Source: CAZMSQ01 sp964569025 | Lineage (GTDB): Bacteria > Bacteroidota > Bacteroidia > Chitinophagales > Saprospiraceae | Direction: 5' to 3' | DNA: 25,976 nt | NCBI GenBank assembly: GCA_964569025.1 | Contig: CAZMSQ010000032.1 | Location: forward strand, 1-25,976 | The notes under the pieces: model-generated | Database searches by the model: none | Seen by the model: only the letters and a program-made list of their open reading frames with translations | What the model was told of the DNA's origin: nothing | Program-made: the position numbers and the translations under genes | Shown here: positions 14,986 to 24,700 of the stretch, in pieces | Layout: each line of letters begins with the position of its first letter | Position numbering within the stretch: the stretch's first letter is position 1

Positions 14986-15490
14986 AGCGGCCCCTCATGC
15001 CGGAGCGCTCTCAGTACTTGAACATCTGGGTATTGTATTGCGCACCCTTTCAGAAGACCAATACACGCTCAGAATGGATTTGCTTGGTGGACATACAATT
15101 GGCCAGCACGCCCGGCATATTCTTGAATTCTTTGAATGTATTGTCACAGGGGTATCTCAGGGGACCGTCGATTACGCAGCAAGACAACGCAATGGCCGGC
15201 TCGAATCCGAGAAAAAATTCGCACTCCAGATGACAGACTCCATTCGGCTTTCGATGGCGGATTTCAATCCAAATATGTCTCTTGAAGTTATTGCCGAGTA
15301 CTCATCAGGGCGAATGACCTGCCAGTCAAGTTTGGGACGAGAGCTCATGTTTGCGCACGATCACGCCATTCACCATCTGGCTATGCTCAGAATGGCTGTA
15401 AATCACCACTGGCCTGAAATCGATTTGCCCGAACACTTCGGATTAGCTCCCTCCACCCTCAGATACAAAAGCACACAAGAGAATGAATAA
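14978..15490 (+). CDS. DinB-like four-helix-bundle protein
   Basis: A 170-aa helical protein. The DinB/YfiT metal-site pattern is present: GQHARHILEFFE in helix 2 (His44, His47) and FAHDHAIHHLAML in the last helix (His127, His129, His132, His133). The family binds Ni2+ or Zn2+ through three His; members include damage-inducible DinB, mycothiol- and bacillithiol-dependent transferases, and many of unknown role. Here the gene overlaps folD by 8 bp at its start and prmA by 8 bp at its end, so it is locked into that unit. A metal-dependent hydrolase or thiol transferase is plausible, but the substrate is unknown. No signal peptide is present. Confidence 0.78.
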   Translation: MAEAAPHAGALSVLEHLGIVLRTLSEDQYTLRMDLLGGHTIGQHARHILEFFECIVTGVSQGTVDYAARQRNGRLESEKKFALQMTDSIRLSMADFNPNMSLEVIAEYSSGRMTCQSSLGRELMFAHDHAIHHLAMLRMAVNHHWPEIDLPEHFGLAPSTLRYKSTQENE

Positions 15491-16322
15491 CCATCTGGAG
15501 TACGTATTCGAAGGTCCGGCCTCCGGATTCGAAATGCTCATTGCCTTGCTCTCGGAACTCCCATTTGAAGGATTTGAAGAACAGGATGCCAGGCTCCTCG
15601 CCTACCTTCCTGAATCGGCATGGACTGAAGATCTCGATCCCCAAATTGAAAATGTGGCCCGCATGCTTGGGTTTTCGGTGACGCGAGCTCGATTGGAAGA
15701 CCAAAACTGGAATGCCCTCTGGGAGTCCAACTTTTCACCAGTCAGCATTCCTGGATATGTCATGATTCGTGCGGAATTTCATGACAATCCGCCCTCTGAT
15801 GCCTACCGGCATATCATTACAATCACGCCCAGAATGGCTTTCGGCACTGGCCACCACGCCACGACACGCATGATGTTGCTTGAAATGGATGAACTGCCCT
15901 TCGAGAGTCGCGCAGTGCTGGATTACGGTTGCGGGACCGGCATTCTGGCAATTGTGGCCCGGCAAAAAGGCGCAAATCCGGTCGTTGCGATTGACATCGA
16001 CCCAAATTGCACGGAAAACACGCTGATCAATGCCTCCCAAAACGCATGTTCTCTGACAGTTATGACTGCTGACATTGATCAAATCGATTCGGCATCGACC
16101 TTCGACATCATCCTGGCCAATATCAACCGCAACGTACTCATTCAGGCCATCCCGTCGTTGTACCGGATGAGCCGGCCCGGAGGCCACTTGCTTCTTTCCG
16201 GTTTTCTGGAAGAGGATCTGCCCCTCATGCGGCAGCAACTCGATGCTTCTTTATGGCAGGAAACCGGATTGCGACAAGAGGAGGGTTGGGTTTGTTTGGT
16301 AGTTCAAAGAATACAGAAATAA
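15483..16322 (+). CDS. prmA: Ribosomal protein L11 methyltransferase
   Basis: A 279-aa cytoplasmic SAM-dependent enzyme that trimethylates ribosomal protein L11. The N-terminal substrate-recognition domain (about 1-85) includes EDQNWNALWESNFSPVSI. It is joined to a class I methyltransferase domain with FGTGHHATTRMML (120-132), SAM motif I LDYGCGTGILAIVA (146-159), motif II AIDIDPNCTENTLINA (169-184), the PrmA hallmark ILANINRNVL (210-219), and LLLSGFLEEDL near the end. The start ATG lies inside the end of the DinB-like gene, and the stop overlaps the next ATG (TAATG). E. coli prmA is dispensable, and nothing here suggests otherwise. Confidence 0.96.
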   Translation: MNNHLEYVFEGPASGFEMLIALLSELPFEGFEEQDARLLAYLPESAWTEDLDPQIENVARMLGFSVTRARLEDQNWNALWESNFSPVSIPGYVMIRAEFHDNPPSDAYRHIITITPRMAFGTGHHATTRMMLLEMDELPFESRAVLDYGCGTGILAIVARQKGANPVVAIDIDPNCTENTLINASQNACSLTVMTADIDQIDSASTFDIILANINRNVLIQAIPSLYRMSRPGGHLLLSGFLEEDLPLMRQQLDASLWQETGLRQEEGWVCLVVQRIQK

Positions 16323-19300
16323 TGAATGCAGTGCGTCTCGTCGTCATACTCATCGCCACCATCGTCATTGCACATTCAAGTGCGTTGGCACAAAGCCGGG
16401 ATACATTCTCCACTTCCATTCCGTCCTTTCAGGAGGAGCTGTCCGAATTGCTCACTGCCGGGAAGCGGGAAGTGCTGGAGCAGCTGGTGAAGGATTTCAG
16501 GGAGGAAATTATTGACAGGGGGATCTATACAGAGGATCAGTGGATGGTGATTCGGGAAATGGCTGAGCGTATGCGTCTGCGGAAGATGAATGCAGATCCG
16601 TATTTCAGTGGGTATCTGGAGGTGCTTCGTTTGTTTCCGACCCTCTCGGATCCGGCAACCGCCTTCAATGACTGGCATGAGGTATTTGGCAGGATGCTCC
16701 AGGGCATAGAGGGTAATCGCTTTCAGCCGGTGCAGCGGCTGCTCACATTCTCCACACCCTTCCTGACGGGACAGTTCCTTCGACTCAACGAACTGAATAC
16801 CAGCTGGTCGGTATCATCTGGCTCTCCGCGTCTGCAATTGGACAGCAGTGGCTCTGCCATCGTGGTGCTTGAAGAGGGTGATCTGAAGGCGACCCGTCTT
16901 GGGGACAGCATTCAGATTTTCGGGACGTCAGGGACTTTTCAGCTTGAGGAAGATCTGTGGTCAGGCACTGGGGGACAGGTCGACTGGAGGCGGTATGGGA
17001 ATCCTGATATTGCGTGTGCCCTGAACGGGTATCAGATTGATATGGTCCGCAGCTTTTACACTGCTGATTCTGTCACCTTGACCCACCCGAAGTATTTTCC
17101 GGACGGTCCCATCAGCGGTTCTTTTGAAGACAAGATTTTCTCGGTCAGTGAAGACAGTACAGGGTCGTATCCCAGATTCACCTCGTTTGACCAACAATTA
17201 TCAATTGAGAATATTGGACAAGGGGTGGCTTTTCAGGGGGGATTTCGGATTCAGGGTACAACCGTATACGGCTATGGGAGCCGCCGTGATCCGGCGCGCA
17301 TTGATATTTTCAGCACAGATGGTGTCCGCGCTTTCAGCGGTCTTTCCGAAAGCTTTGCCATCCGGCAGGGCGAGCGGATTGGGAGCCGGGATGTTGAGGC
17401 CTCTATTTACCTTGCACAGGACTCCATTTCCCACCCCTCTCTGAATCTCAGATATGACATTGCGCAAAAGACCTTCGATCTCAGGCGCAACCCGGATGGC
17501 AACGGGCGTAATCCATTTCTTGACACCTACCACCAGGTCAATATCGATGCCGAGAATATCGAATGGACCATCGGCACAGACACCCTGCTCATTGGGGAGC
17601 GGACCATCGGATTCAGTGAGAGTCGGGGAAAAGCCGAGTTCGAGTCGCTCAGGTTTTTTGAAGAATCCGACTACCGCCGCTTCCAAAATATCGGCGCTGT
17701 CAACCCCATTGCGACTTTCAATACTGCTGTCCGGGAAATGGGAAGCAGCGAGTTGCAGGATGACCTGCTCGCCGAGCGGCTCGACAGCCGGTTCAGGGCC
17801 GAAAGTATCCAGGGGCTCCTATTTGACATGGTGGGGCGCGGATTTGTCCGCTATGACACCGAAAGTGGAATTGTATCGATTCAGGACAAAGTCTTTCACT
17901 ATGCAGATGCAAGTCTGGATCAGACTGACTATGATGTGTTGCGTATCACCTCAGAAAACAGCAAAGCTGCAAATGCTGCACTGAGTGTCTCTACCGGAGA
18001 CTTACTCATCAATTCTGTCGACCGCATCGAATTCAGCCCGACCCAGCGAGTAGCGCTCAAGCCACTGGGACGGCAGGTCATCTTGCGGGAAAACCGCAAT
18101 ATGGGATTTGACGGAAGAGTTTTTGCCGGCTTGACCGTCTTTGAAGGCAAGGATTTCCACTTCAATTACGACCGATTCACAATCCGGATGGACTCCGCTC
18201 GCTACTTTGACTTGTTCATCGCCACCGGCGAGGAAGACAGAATGGGCAATCCGGTCGCTTTGTCCATCGCCTCCCGAATTGAACATGTGGCCGGCTCCCT
18301 GATTATTGATGCACCCCAAAACAAGGCCACCCGATCCGACATTCCCATTTTTCCATCCTTCCACAGCTCCGCACCCTCTTTTGTCTACTATGATTCCCCA
18401 TCGACCATGGAGGGGTGTTACGGGAGAGATTCATTCTTCTTTCAAATCGATCCCTTCCATTTTTACGGGCTTGACAATTACACCAGAGAGGATGTGGCAT
18501 TTTTGGGGTCGATNNNNNNNNNNNNNNNNNNNNNNNNNNNNNNNNNNNNNNNNNNNNNNNNNNNNNNNNNNNNNNNNNNNNNNNNNNNNNNNNNNNNNNN
18601 NNNNNNNNNNNNNTGCTCTGCTGAGGAGTTCAACCTCGATGAAGACCGGGGTGATCCGGAGTATCCCAAGGCCTATGGGCAGGATGTCCTCATCAACTGG
18701 CGCCCTTACAAAGACAGCATGTACATCCGCTCTGCCGAATTTCCATTCGACCTCTTTGCCGAGCCTGGATACACCCTTGACGGAACCTTGATTCTGACGC
18801 CCCTTGCCCTTCGCGCAAATGGCGTGCTGGAATGGCCGCTGGCGCGGTTGACATCGGAGGTCATGTCGACCGGAGCGTATTCGGTTCAGGCTGACAGTGC
18901 TCTGATTGAAATCAAATCATTGCAAGATCCTGACAAGGTCGCATTGGCCAATAACAATGTCAGGGCCGATATTGACTTTGACGAGGGCTACGGAGAGTTT
19001 GAAGCGCGGGAAGGCAAAGTGGTCACAGAGCTGCCGAACAATCAGTACCAGACAAGCATGAATGCATTTGACTGGGACATTCCTGCTGAACAAGTCATCT
19101 TCCGGACAGCAGAAGATTCGCTCTCCGAATTCTTATCTGTTGATCCCAACCGGGACTCACTGCTGTTTCAGGGCAAAACGGCCGGATACAATTTGCGCAC
19201 CAACGAGCTGCAAATCGGCGGCGTGCCATTTGTGATCTCTTGTGACGCCCTGATTTACCCGGACAGCGGGAAGGTCGTCATAGAATCCGGCGGGCAGATG

Positions 19301-20797
19301 CGAACTTTGGACAGTGCTCGGATCATCGCCAGCCTTGAAAATAAAAACCACGTCATCAACCGGGCAACAGTGACCATTGACGGGCGCAAGGCGTATCGTG
19401 GCTCGGGGTACTATGAATACAACATCGGTGACAGAGCGCAGGAAATCCTATTTGACGACATTGTCGGGCAGCGGGTCGGTGGAGGAGCCAGAAGTGAGAA
19501 AAAAACTGAAACCCGCGCTACAGGCGAGGTCACCGAAATGGACCGGTTTTACATCGACCACAAAACCGAATTTGCTGGCACCATCAGCCTGTTTGCCAAC
19601 TCAAAAGCCCTCCTCTTTGACGGCTATGCCCGCCTCGATGTGCCGGATATGCCAGCCCGTCAGTGGTTCAGCCTAAACAGCCCGGGTGACAAATCCGACC
19701 TGACCATCGAGTTTGATCAGCCCAAAACCTATGGTGGCGAACCGGTGCGCGCTGGGCTTTACCTCAGCAAGGAGACCTCCGAGGTGTATCCAAGGGTCAT
19801 GATGCCCTTGTTTTTCCGGAAAGACCGGCCGATTATCGACACCCGCGGATTTTTCAAGTACGACCAGCAGGCAGATCAGTTCATTTTCGGCGACTCCACC
19901 AAGGTACTGGCAGATGGGAAGCGGGGCAACCTGATGACCTATCGGATTCGCGACGGACAGATGAACTTTGAGGGGACCATGCAGCTGGGCACAGGGATGC
20001 AGTATGTCAAGGTGACTGCTGCGGGGACTGCAGAAACCAGATTCAGGCAAGAGGCAGTTGAGCCCCCTCCCGCAGACACAGTCGGACAAAATGCACCGGA
20101 TGATATTGCTGCTGACAGCACAGAAACCCTTGTCCCCATGTCTGCATTCACCGGGCTTGGCACAGAGGTATCTATGGATGTCATGGCAGGTCTTGAATTT
20201 TACCTGCCCGAAAACCTGATGACCATCATTCTGACCGACCTCAATGCATCCACCTTCAACGCAGCCACAGTCAACCATACCCCTCTCCCATTCTACGAAC
20301 ATGCCCTGGCGGAGTTACTCCCTCAGGATGATGCCCTTTATCAGCAGGTCATGAGTGATCTGAGACTGGCAAATGACTTGAACATTCCGCGAAAAAGCAA
20401 TCCTTTCACCATGCTGTTCAGCAAGTTGCCCCTAAAGTGGAATCCCGAATACCAGTCCTGGTTTTCAAGTAAGGATCTCATCGGGGTGGGCAGCCTGAAC
20501 GGCGTGCCCATCAACCGGATGCTACGCGCCTATGTTGAATTCAAGATGCCCTCCAATGGAGATGACCGCATGTATGTTTATTTCGAAACCCCCGGCGGGT
20601 ATTTTTATTTCTTTGGGTATAAGCAAGGCATTCTCAATACCACTTCCAACAACACAACCTACACTGATGCGATTATGGGGATGAAGAATAAAGATCTGGT
20701 GGTCAAAATGGAAGACGGCGGCTTTTTTGAGGTTCAGGCCGTGGATCAAAACTCGGCGCGCACCTTTGTCAACCGGGTGAAGGAAGGGAGGAAGTAG
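16322..20797 (+). CDS. Giant exported beta-rich protein of unknown function (interrupted by gap)
   Basis: About 1491 residues as assembled. The signal peptide MNAVRLVVILIATIVIAHSS ends at ALAQ (residue 24), so the protein is exported. An N-terminal helical part (about 28-135, many Glu/Arg) is followed by some 1200 residues of short alternating strands with no domain I can name. The many consecutive strand pairs (GKTAGYNLRTNELQIGGVPF, MRTLDSARIIASLENKNH) suggest a long repetitive beta-solenoid or beta-jellyroll, as in LptA/OstA-like proteins; this is inference only. A Pro-rich acidic spacer near residues 1245-1275 precedes a conserved-looking end (FFGYKQGI, QAVDQNSARTFVNRVKEG). There is no T9SS sorting domain and no membrane anchor. 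I use the ATG at 16322, which overlaps prmA by one base, rather than the in-frame ATG at 16253 inside prmA, because the signal peptide starts there. A 100-N gap follows residue 730. Confidence 0.8.
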   Translation: MNAVRLVVILIATIVIAHSSALAQSRDTFSTSIPSFQEELSELLTAGKREVLEQLVKDFREEIIDRGIYTEDQWMVIREMAERMRLRKMNADPYFSGYLEVLRLFPTLSDPATAFNDWHEVFGRMLQGIEGNRFQPVQRLLTFSTPFLTGQFLRLNELNTSWSVSSGSPRLQLDSSGSAIVVLEEGDLKATRLGDSIQIFGTSGTFQLEEDLWSGTGGQVDWRRYGNPDIACALNGYQIDMVRSFYTADSVTLTHPKYFPDGPISGSFEDKIFSVSEDSTGSYPRFTSFDQQLSIENIGQGVAFQGGFRIQGTTVYGYGSRRDPARIDIFSTDGVRAFSGLSESFAIRQGERIGSRDVEASIYLAQDSISHPSLNLRYDIAQKTFDLRRNPDGNGRNPFLDTYHQVNIDAENIEWTIGTDTLLIGERTIGFSESRGKAEFESLRFFEESDYRRFQNIGAVNPIATFNTAVREMGSSELQDDLLAERLDSRFRAESIQGLLFDMVGRGFVRYDTESGIVSIQDKVFHYADASLDQTDYDVLRITSENSKAANAALSVSTGDLLINSVDRIEFSPTQRVALKPLGRQVILRENRNMGFDGRVFAGLTVFEGKDFHFNYDRFTIRMDSARYFDLFIATGEEDRMGNPVALSIASRIEHVAGSLIIDAPQNKATRSDIPIFPSFHSSAPSFVYYDSPSTMEGCYGRDSFFFQIDPFHFYGLDNYTREDVAFLGSXXXXXXXXXXXXXXXXXXXXXXXXXXXXXXXXXXCSAEEFNLDEDRGDPEYPKAYGQDVLINWRPYKDSMYIRSAEFPFDLFAEPGYTLDGTLILTPLALRANGVLEWPLARLTSEVMSTGAYSVQADSALIEIKSLQDPDKVALANNNVRADIDFDEGYGEFEAREGKVVTELPNNQYQTSMNAFDWDIPAEQVIFRTAEDSLSEFLSVDPNRDSLLFQGKTAGYNLRTNELQIGGVPFVISCDALIYPDSGKVVIESGGQMRTLDSARIIASLENKNHVINRATVTIDGRKAYRGSGYYEYNIGDRAQEILFDDIVGQRVGGGARSEKKTETRATGEVTEMDRFYIDHKTEFAGTISLFANSKALLFDGYARLDVPDMPARQWFSLNSPGDKSDLTIEFDQPKTYGGEPVRAGLYLSKETSEVYPRVMMPLFFRKDRPIIDTRGFFKYDQQADQFIFGDSTKVLADGKRGNLMTYRIRDGQMNFEGTMQLGTGMQYVKVTAAGTAETRFRQEAVEPPPADTVGQNAPDDIAADSTETLVPMSAFTGLGTEVSMDVMAGLEFYLPENLMTIILTDLNASTFNAATVNHTPLPFYEHALAELLPQDDALYQQVMSDLRLANDLNIPRKSNPFTMLFSKLPLKWNPEYQSWFSSKDLIGVGSLNGVPINRMLRAYVEFKMPSNGDDRMYVYFETPGGYFYFFGYKQGILNTTSNNTTYTDAIMGMKNKDLVVKMEDGGFFEVQAVDQNSARTFVNRVKEGRK
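18514..18613. other. 100-N assembly gap
   Basis: Exactly 100 N, the usual placeholder for a scaffold gap of unknown length. The reading frame of the surrounding gene is open and protein-like on both sides and stays in phase across 100 bases. This fits one continuous gene with a true gap length of 1 modulo 3, but could be chance. Confidence 0.99.
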
Positions 20798-20800
20798 AAA

Positions 20801-20819
20801 ATTGTCAGATTGTGACAAT
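20801..20819. repeat. Inverted repeat ATTGTCA-N5-TGACAAT before the crotonase gene
   Basis: Perfect 7-bp arms around a 5-bp centre start 3 bp after the stop of the giant gene and end 48 bp before the crotonase ATG. No T-run follows, so an operator is as likely as a hairpin. Confidence 0.45.
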
Positions 20820-20850
20820 GCGCTGGACCCGGGATGTGGGCATAGACTCG

Positions 20851-20858
20851 TATATTTG
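20851..20858 (+). promoter_or_regulatory. Possible -7 box of the crotonase gene
   Basis: TATATTTG is an exact TAnnTTTG match 9 bp before the ATG at 20868. No TTTG or TTG lies at the right distance upstream. If used, transcription would begin almost at the start codon and give a nearly leaderless message. Confidence 0.3.
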
Positions 20859-20867
20859 AAGAAAAAC

Positions 20868-21644
20868 ATGGAAAAGACCCTCCTCGGTTCGGTAGATGTC
20901 GATATTCAGCCAAATGGACTTGCGACAATCACCTTTGGTCACCCTTCACATAATTCTCTCCCCGGCAGATTGCTGAAAAAACTCTCAACGGCCATCACCG
21001 AATGCGGCACTCATCCTGAGGTCAGGCTCATCCTGCTCAAAAGCGAAGGTGACCGCACTTTCTGTGCCGGCGCCAGTTTCGATGAGCTGGCTGCTATTTC
21101 TGATCCGCAGGCTGGCACTGAGTTTTTCATGGGTTTTGCCAATGTCATCAACGCCTGCCGCACCTGCCCGCGCCTGATTATCGGACGTGTGCAGGGCAAG
21201 ACTGTTGGCGGTGGCGTCGGGGTCGCCTCGGCGGTTGACTACTGTCTGGCCACCAAATTCGCGGCCTACCGCCTGAGCGAACTGGCAGTGGGGATTGGCC
21301 CATTCGTGGTTGGTCCGGCTGTAGAACGAAAAGTCGGCCTCTCTGCCATGAGCCGCCTGTCCATGACGCCCGCCAGATGGTATACAGCCAGTCAGGGACT
21401 GGAAATGGGTCTGTACGCTGAAGTCCTCGATTCGGTTGAAGCACTCGACCAGGCCGTTGCGGCACTTACCACGGAATTACTGTCCTACAGCACCGAAGCC
21501 ATGGCTGCCCTGAAAAGGGTTTTTTGGGCCGGCACAGAGCATTGGGACACACTATTGCATAAACGAGCCATGCAAAGCGGCACCTTAGTGCTGACACCCG
21601 CCGCGCGGAAAGCCATCACCCGGTTTCAAGAGAAAAATAAGTAA
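20868..21644 (+). CDS. Enoyl-CoA hydratase/isomerase (crotonase) family protein
   Basis: A 258-aa cytoplasmic crotonase-fold enzyme acting on an acyl-CoA. Visible parts: HNSLPG (29-33), the first oxyanion-hole loop FCAGASFDEL (65-74), the second GGGVGVASAVDYCLA (114-128), SELAVGIGPFVVGPAVERKVG (137-157), and the C-terminal helices. Of the two catalytic Glu of classical enoyl-CoA hydratase, the equivalent of Glu144 is Gly118 here, while the Glu164 equivalent (Glu139) is kept. That pattern fits an isomerase or another crotonase reaction better than standard hydration. The N-terminus starts at the ATG at 20868; an earlier in-frame start at 20802 would add 22 residues overlapping the inverted repeat and the -7 box. 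The gene sits between the giant exported protein and the protease, with no neighbouring beta-oxidation genes to define its pathway. Confidence 0.88.
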   Translation: MEKTLLGSVDVDIQPNGLATITFGHPSHNSLPGRLLKKLSTAITECGTHPEVRLILLKSEGDRTFCAGASFDELAAISDPQAGTEFFMGFANVINACRTCPRLIIGRVQGKTVGGGVGVASAVDYCLATKFAAYRLSELAVGIGPFVVGPAVERKVGLSAMSRLSMTPARWYTASQGLEMGLYAEVLDSVEALDQAVAALTTELLSYSTEAMAALKRVFWAGTEHWDTLLHKRAMQSGTLVLTPAARKAITRFQEKNK

Positions 21645-21679
21645 TAAGTTGAATAGGGGGCTCCCCGGGAATTGAAATG

Positions 21680-21695
21680 TATCCATCATTGGATA
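21680..21695. repeat. Inverted repeat TATCCA-TCAT-TGGATA upstream of the protease gene
   Basis: Perfect 6-bp arms with a 4-bp centre lie 32 bp before the protease ATG. It overlaps a loose promoter candidate: TTG near 21672 and TATGATTTG from 21694, which has one base too many for TAnnTTTG. It could be an operator over the promoter. Confidence 0.35.
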
Positions 21696-21727
21696 TGATT
21701 TGAATGAGTGAAAAGAAGACATGAAAA

Positions 21728-24700
21728 ATGCTTGAAAAAGTCACGATCTCCGAAGGGGGCAGTATAAACACCTCCTTGCCGTCTCAGCCAGAAATCATCC
21801 GCGCTATTGCCTTCGCAATTCTTGTAGCCCTTCCATTTATGATGCAGGGGCAGACAGCAATCCCTCTTCAGTCAGGCACATTGGTCCTTTCGGAGGATGT
21901 ATTCGAGCTGGACATTCGGGGTGAAGAAACAGCAGATGGACAATTGTTTAGGGTCGCATGGTTTGACCAAATCCCTGTAGCCCCCCGGCGTCAGGAGTTG
22001 GAACGGTCGGGGTGGGCATTTCTCAGGTATCTCGGAAAGCGAGCTTACATGGTGTCCATACCCGCAGGCACCAATTCTGTGCCGGATGGAGTCCGCGCCA
22101 TTGTTGCGCTGAAGCCAGAGCTGAAAATTCACCCACAGGTGCTGGATCCATCGCTTCCGGAATGGGCGGTGAGCGAGGGAGGCAAAACCATTGTGCACAT
22201 TATCGGCCACAAAAGTGTACTCCCGGCAACTGCTCTCGAAAGTTTGACGACCCTTCAAATCACCCCCACATTCTCCTACCCTCGGCTTGCCTTTTTCCGG
22301 GCAGAGCTGACGGCTGATCAAATCAGTCAGGTGGCAGCATTACCATGGGTCGAGTGGATGGAACTGACCACACCCCCTTCTGTTCCGGACGATGATCCGG
22401 CCCGTGCCCTGCACCGATCAGGCATGCTGGATGCGGCCATGCCAAACGGACTCCATTTCACCGGCGCAGGGGTGCGGACACTGGTCAGAGATGATGGCAG
22501 GCTTCCTGTTCATCCGGATTTCAAGGGGAGATTAGTTGATTTTGGGAATGACGAAGATTTCTTTTTTGGCGGAGGCACCCATGGCGACCAGGTGGCAGGT
22601 GTCATTGGCGGGGCTGGGAATATCAACCCGCGGTTCAGGGGTATGGCTACGGGTGCCATACTTTACAACCTCAACTATGAGGCTGAATTTACAGATACCA
22701 CCCTGGATTTGCATCTCAACGACAATGTGGTGATTACCAATTCGTCGTACAGTAACGGATGCACATCCGGATACAACTTCGGGGCATTCAATGTGGATTT
22801 ACAGCTCTTTGAAAATCCGACCCTTATGCATGTCTTTTCTGCCGGAAACAGCAACGGGAGCAATTGCGGGTATGGGGCTGGCAATCAATGGGCGAATGTC
22901 ACAGGGGGCCACAAGATTGCGAAAAACTGCATCACTGTGGCCAACCTGCTGGCTGATGCGACTCTGGTCACCTCCAGCAGCCGCGGTCCCAGTTCCGACG
23001 GTAGGTTGAAGCCGGATCTTGCTGCCAACGGGCAAGATCAAATCACGGCCTACCCTGACGACACCTACGAAGCCTTTGGAGGCACTTCTGCTGCTGCACC
23101 GGGAGTGGCAGGAGTCATGGCCCAGTTGTATGAGGCCTACCGGACCTTGCACGCTCAAGATCCGCCGGCAGCACTCATCAAAGCGCTTATGCTGAATACA
23201 GCCACCGACCTCGGCAATCCTGGGCCTGACTATAAGTACGGATGGGGCCATGTCAATGCTTGGAGAGCCTGGCAGGGCCTTGAGGCAGGCTCATGGATGA
23301 CCGATCAGGCCGAGCATCAGGATACCGTCACATTCTCAATAGCCATCCCAGACAATTTAGCTTCAGCCCGCGTGATGCTCTACTGGCCTGAACCGCCGGC
23401 CTCCGTCGCAACTGAGGAGGTTTTAATCAATGACCTTGATCTCACTGCCAGCGGACCAGATGGCTCTCAATACAAGCCGCTGGTATTGCGACACGAACCA
23501 CAGGCGAGTCTGCTTGATGCAAATGCTGTGCCCGGGAGGGACTCTATGAATAATGTCGAACAAATTTTCCTTTCCAACCCTGAACCAGGCATCTACACCT
23601 TTGCTGTATCTGGTACTGAAATCCCGCTTGGGCCTCAGTCATTCTTTCTCACCTGGCATTTTGACCACGCTCAGGAAATCGCCGTCACCTGGCCTCACGG
23701 CGGAGAGTCATTCATCCCCGGGACCAGTCCGGAGTACATCCACTGGGAGGCCGCCGGCAATGAAGGGGACTTTCTGATTGAGTATTCGCCTGATTCAGGC
23801 ACCACCTGGCAGATGGTCGATGAGGTATCGGGCACCACCCGGATTTACGCATGGACTGTACCGGAGAGTGTGACAGGTAAGGGCCTCATTCGGGTGAGTC
23901 GCGACGGCGTGTCGGGGCAGAGTGTGGCTCCATTCTCTATTGCCTCCCCTCCTTCCGGTCTCCGCCCAGTGACTGTATGTCCTGACAGTATCGTTTGGGA
24001 ATGGCAGCCAGTAGACGAAGCCACATCTTACACTTTTTTCAAGCTGGGAGCATCCTATATGGACAGCATAGGCCATCCTGCAGATACCCTTTTTGCCATG
24101 GCCAGTACATTTCCGTACCAACCCTCGAAGCAAGACTGGGTGGCTGTGAGCATGGAGGGCGTTAACGGCCTGAAAAGCCTCCGCTCAATCGCGGTTCCAT
24201 TTGCCACCAACGACTTACTGAACTGCCAAACGGCAAGAGACCTGTCTTTGAAAGGGTTTGTGTCTCCGGCGAGTGGAAACCTATCTCTGTGTGAACCATT
24301 TGATGAAGGACTTACAATGGTGCTTGTCAATACAGGCTTCGCGCCAGCTTCCGGCATTGAATTCTCCTATCGCCTGAATGAAGAGCCAGTCGTCACCGAG
24401 TTGTTTTCTGACACACTCTACCCCGGCGACACTTTGTTCTTTCAGTTTACAACCCCTGAACAGATCGTTGTTGGAGTCGACAGCATGATAACCGGCTGGG
24501 TTCAGTGGGGCGAAGACGAATTCCCTTACAACGACACAATCCCCTCCTACCGCTTCACCACTTTCATCTATGGTCCTTCATATGCCATCCCCTTTCTGGA
24601 GCAGTTTTCTGATGCCGATGTGGAGCTCCCGGCCCAGTGGCGAATTCTGAACCCTGACGACCAGCTGACCTGGACCCCGCGGACCGTAACCCAGTCAGAC

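Noticed and set aside
19673..20302. 209-codon minus-strand frame inside the giant exported gene
   Set aside because: It is antisense to a continuous protein-like frame, with no start context, domain or signal of its own.
21645..21670. Terminator after the crotonase gene (GGGG-CT-CCCC)
   Set aside because: The arms are only 4 bp with a 2-nt centre too tight to form a loop, and no T-run follows.
21721..21735. Five-codon ORF (ATG AAA AAT GCT TGA) overlapping the protease start
   Set aside because: Too short to judge and easily due to chance in A-rich sequence; no attenuator-like structure around it.
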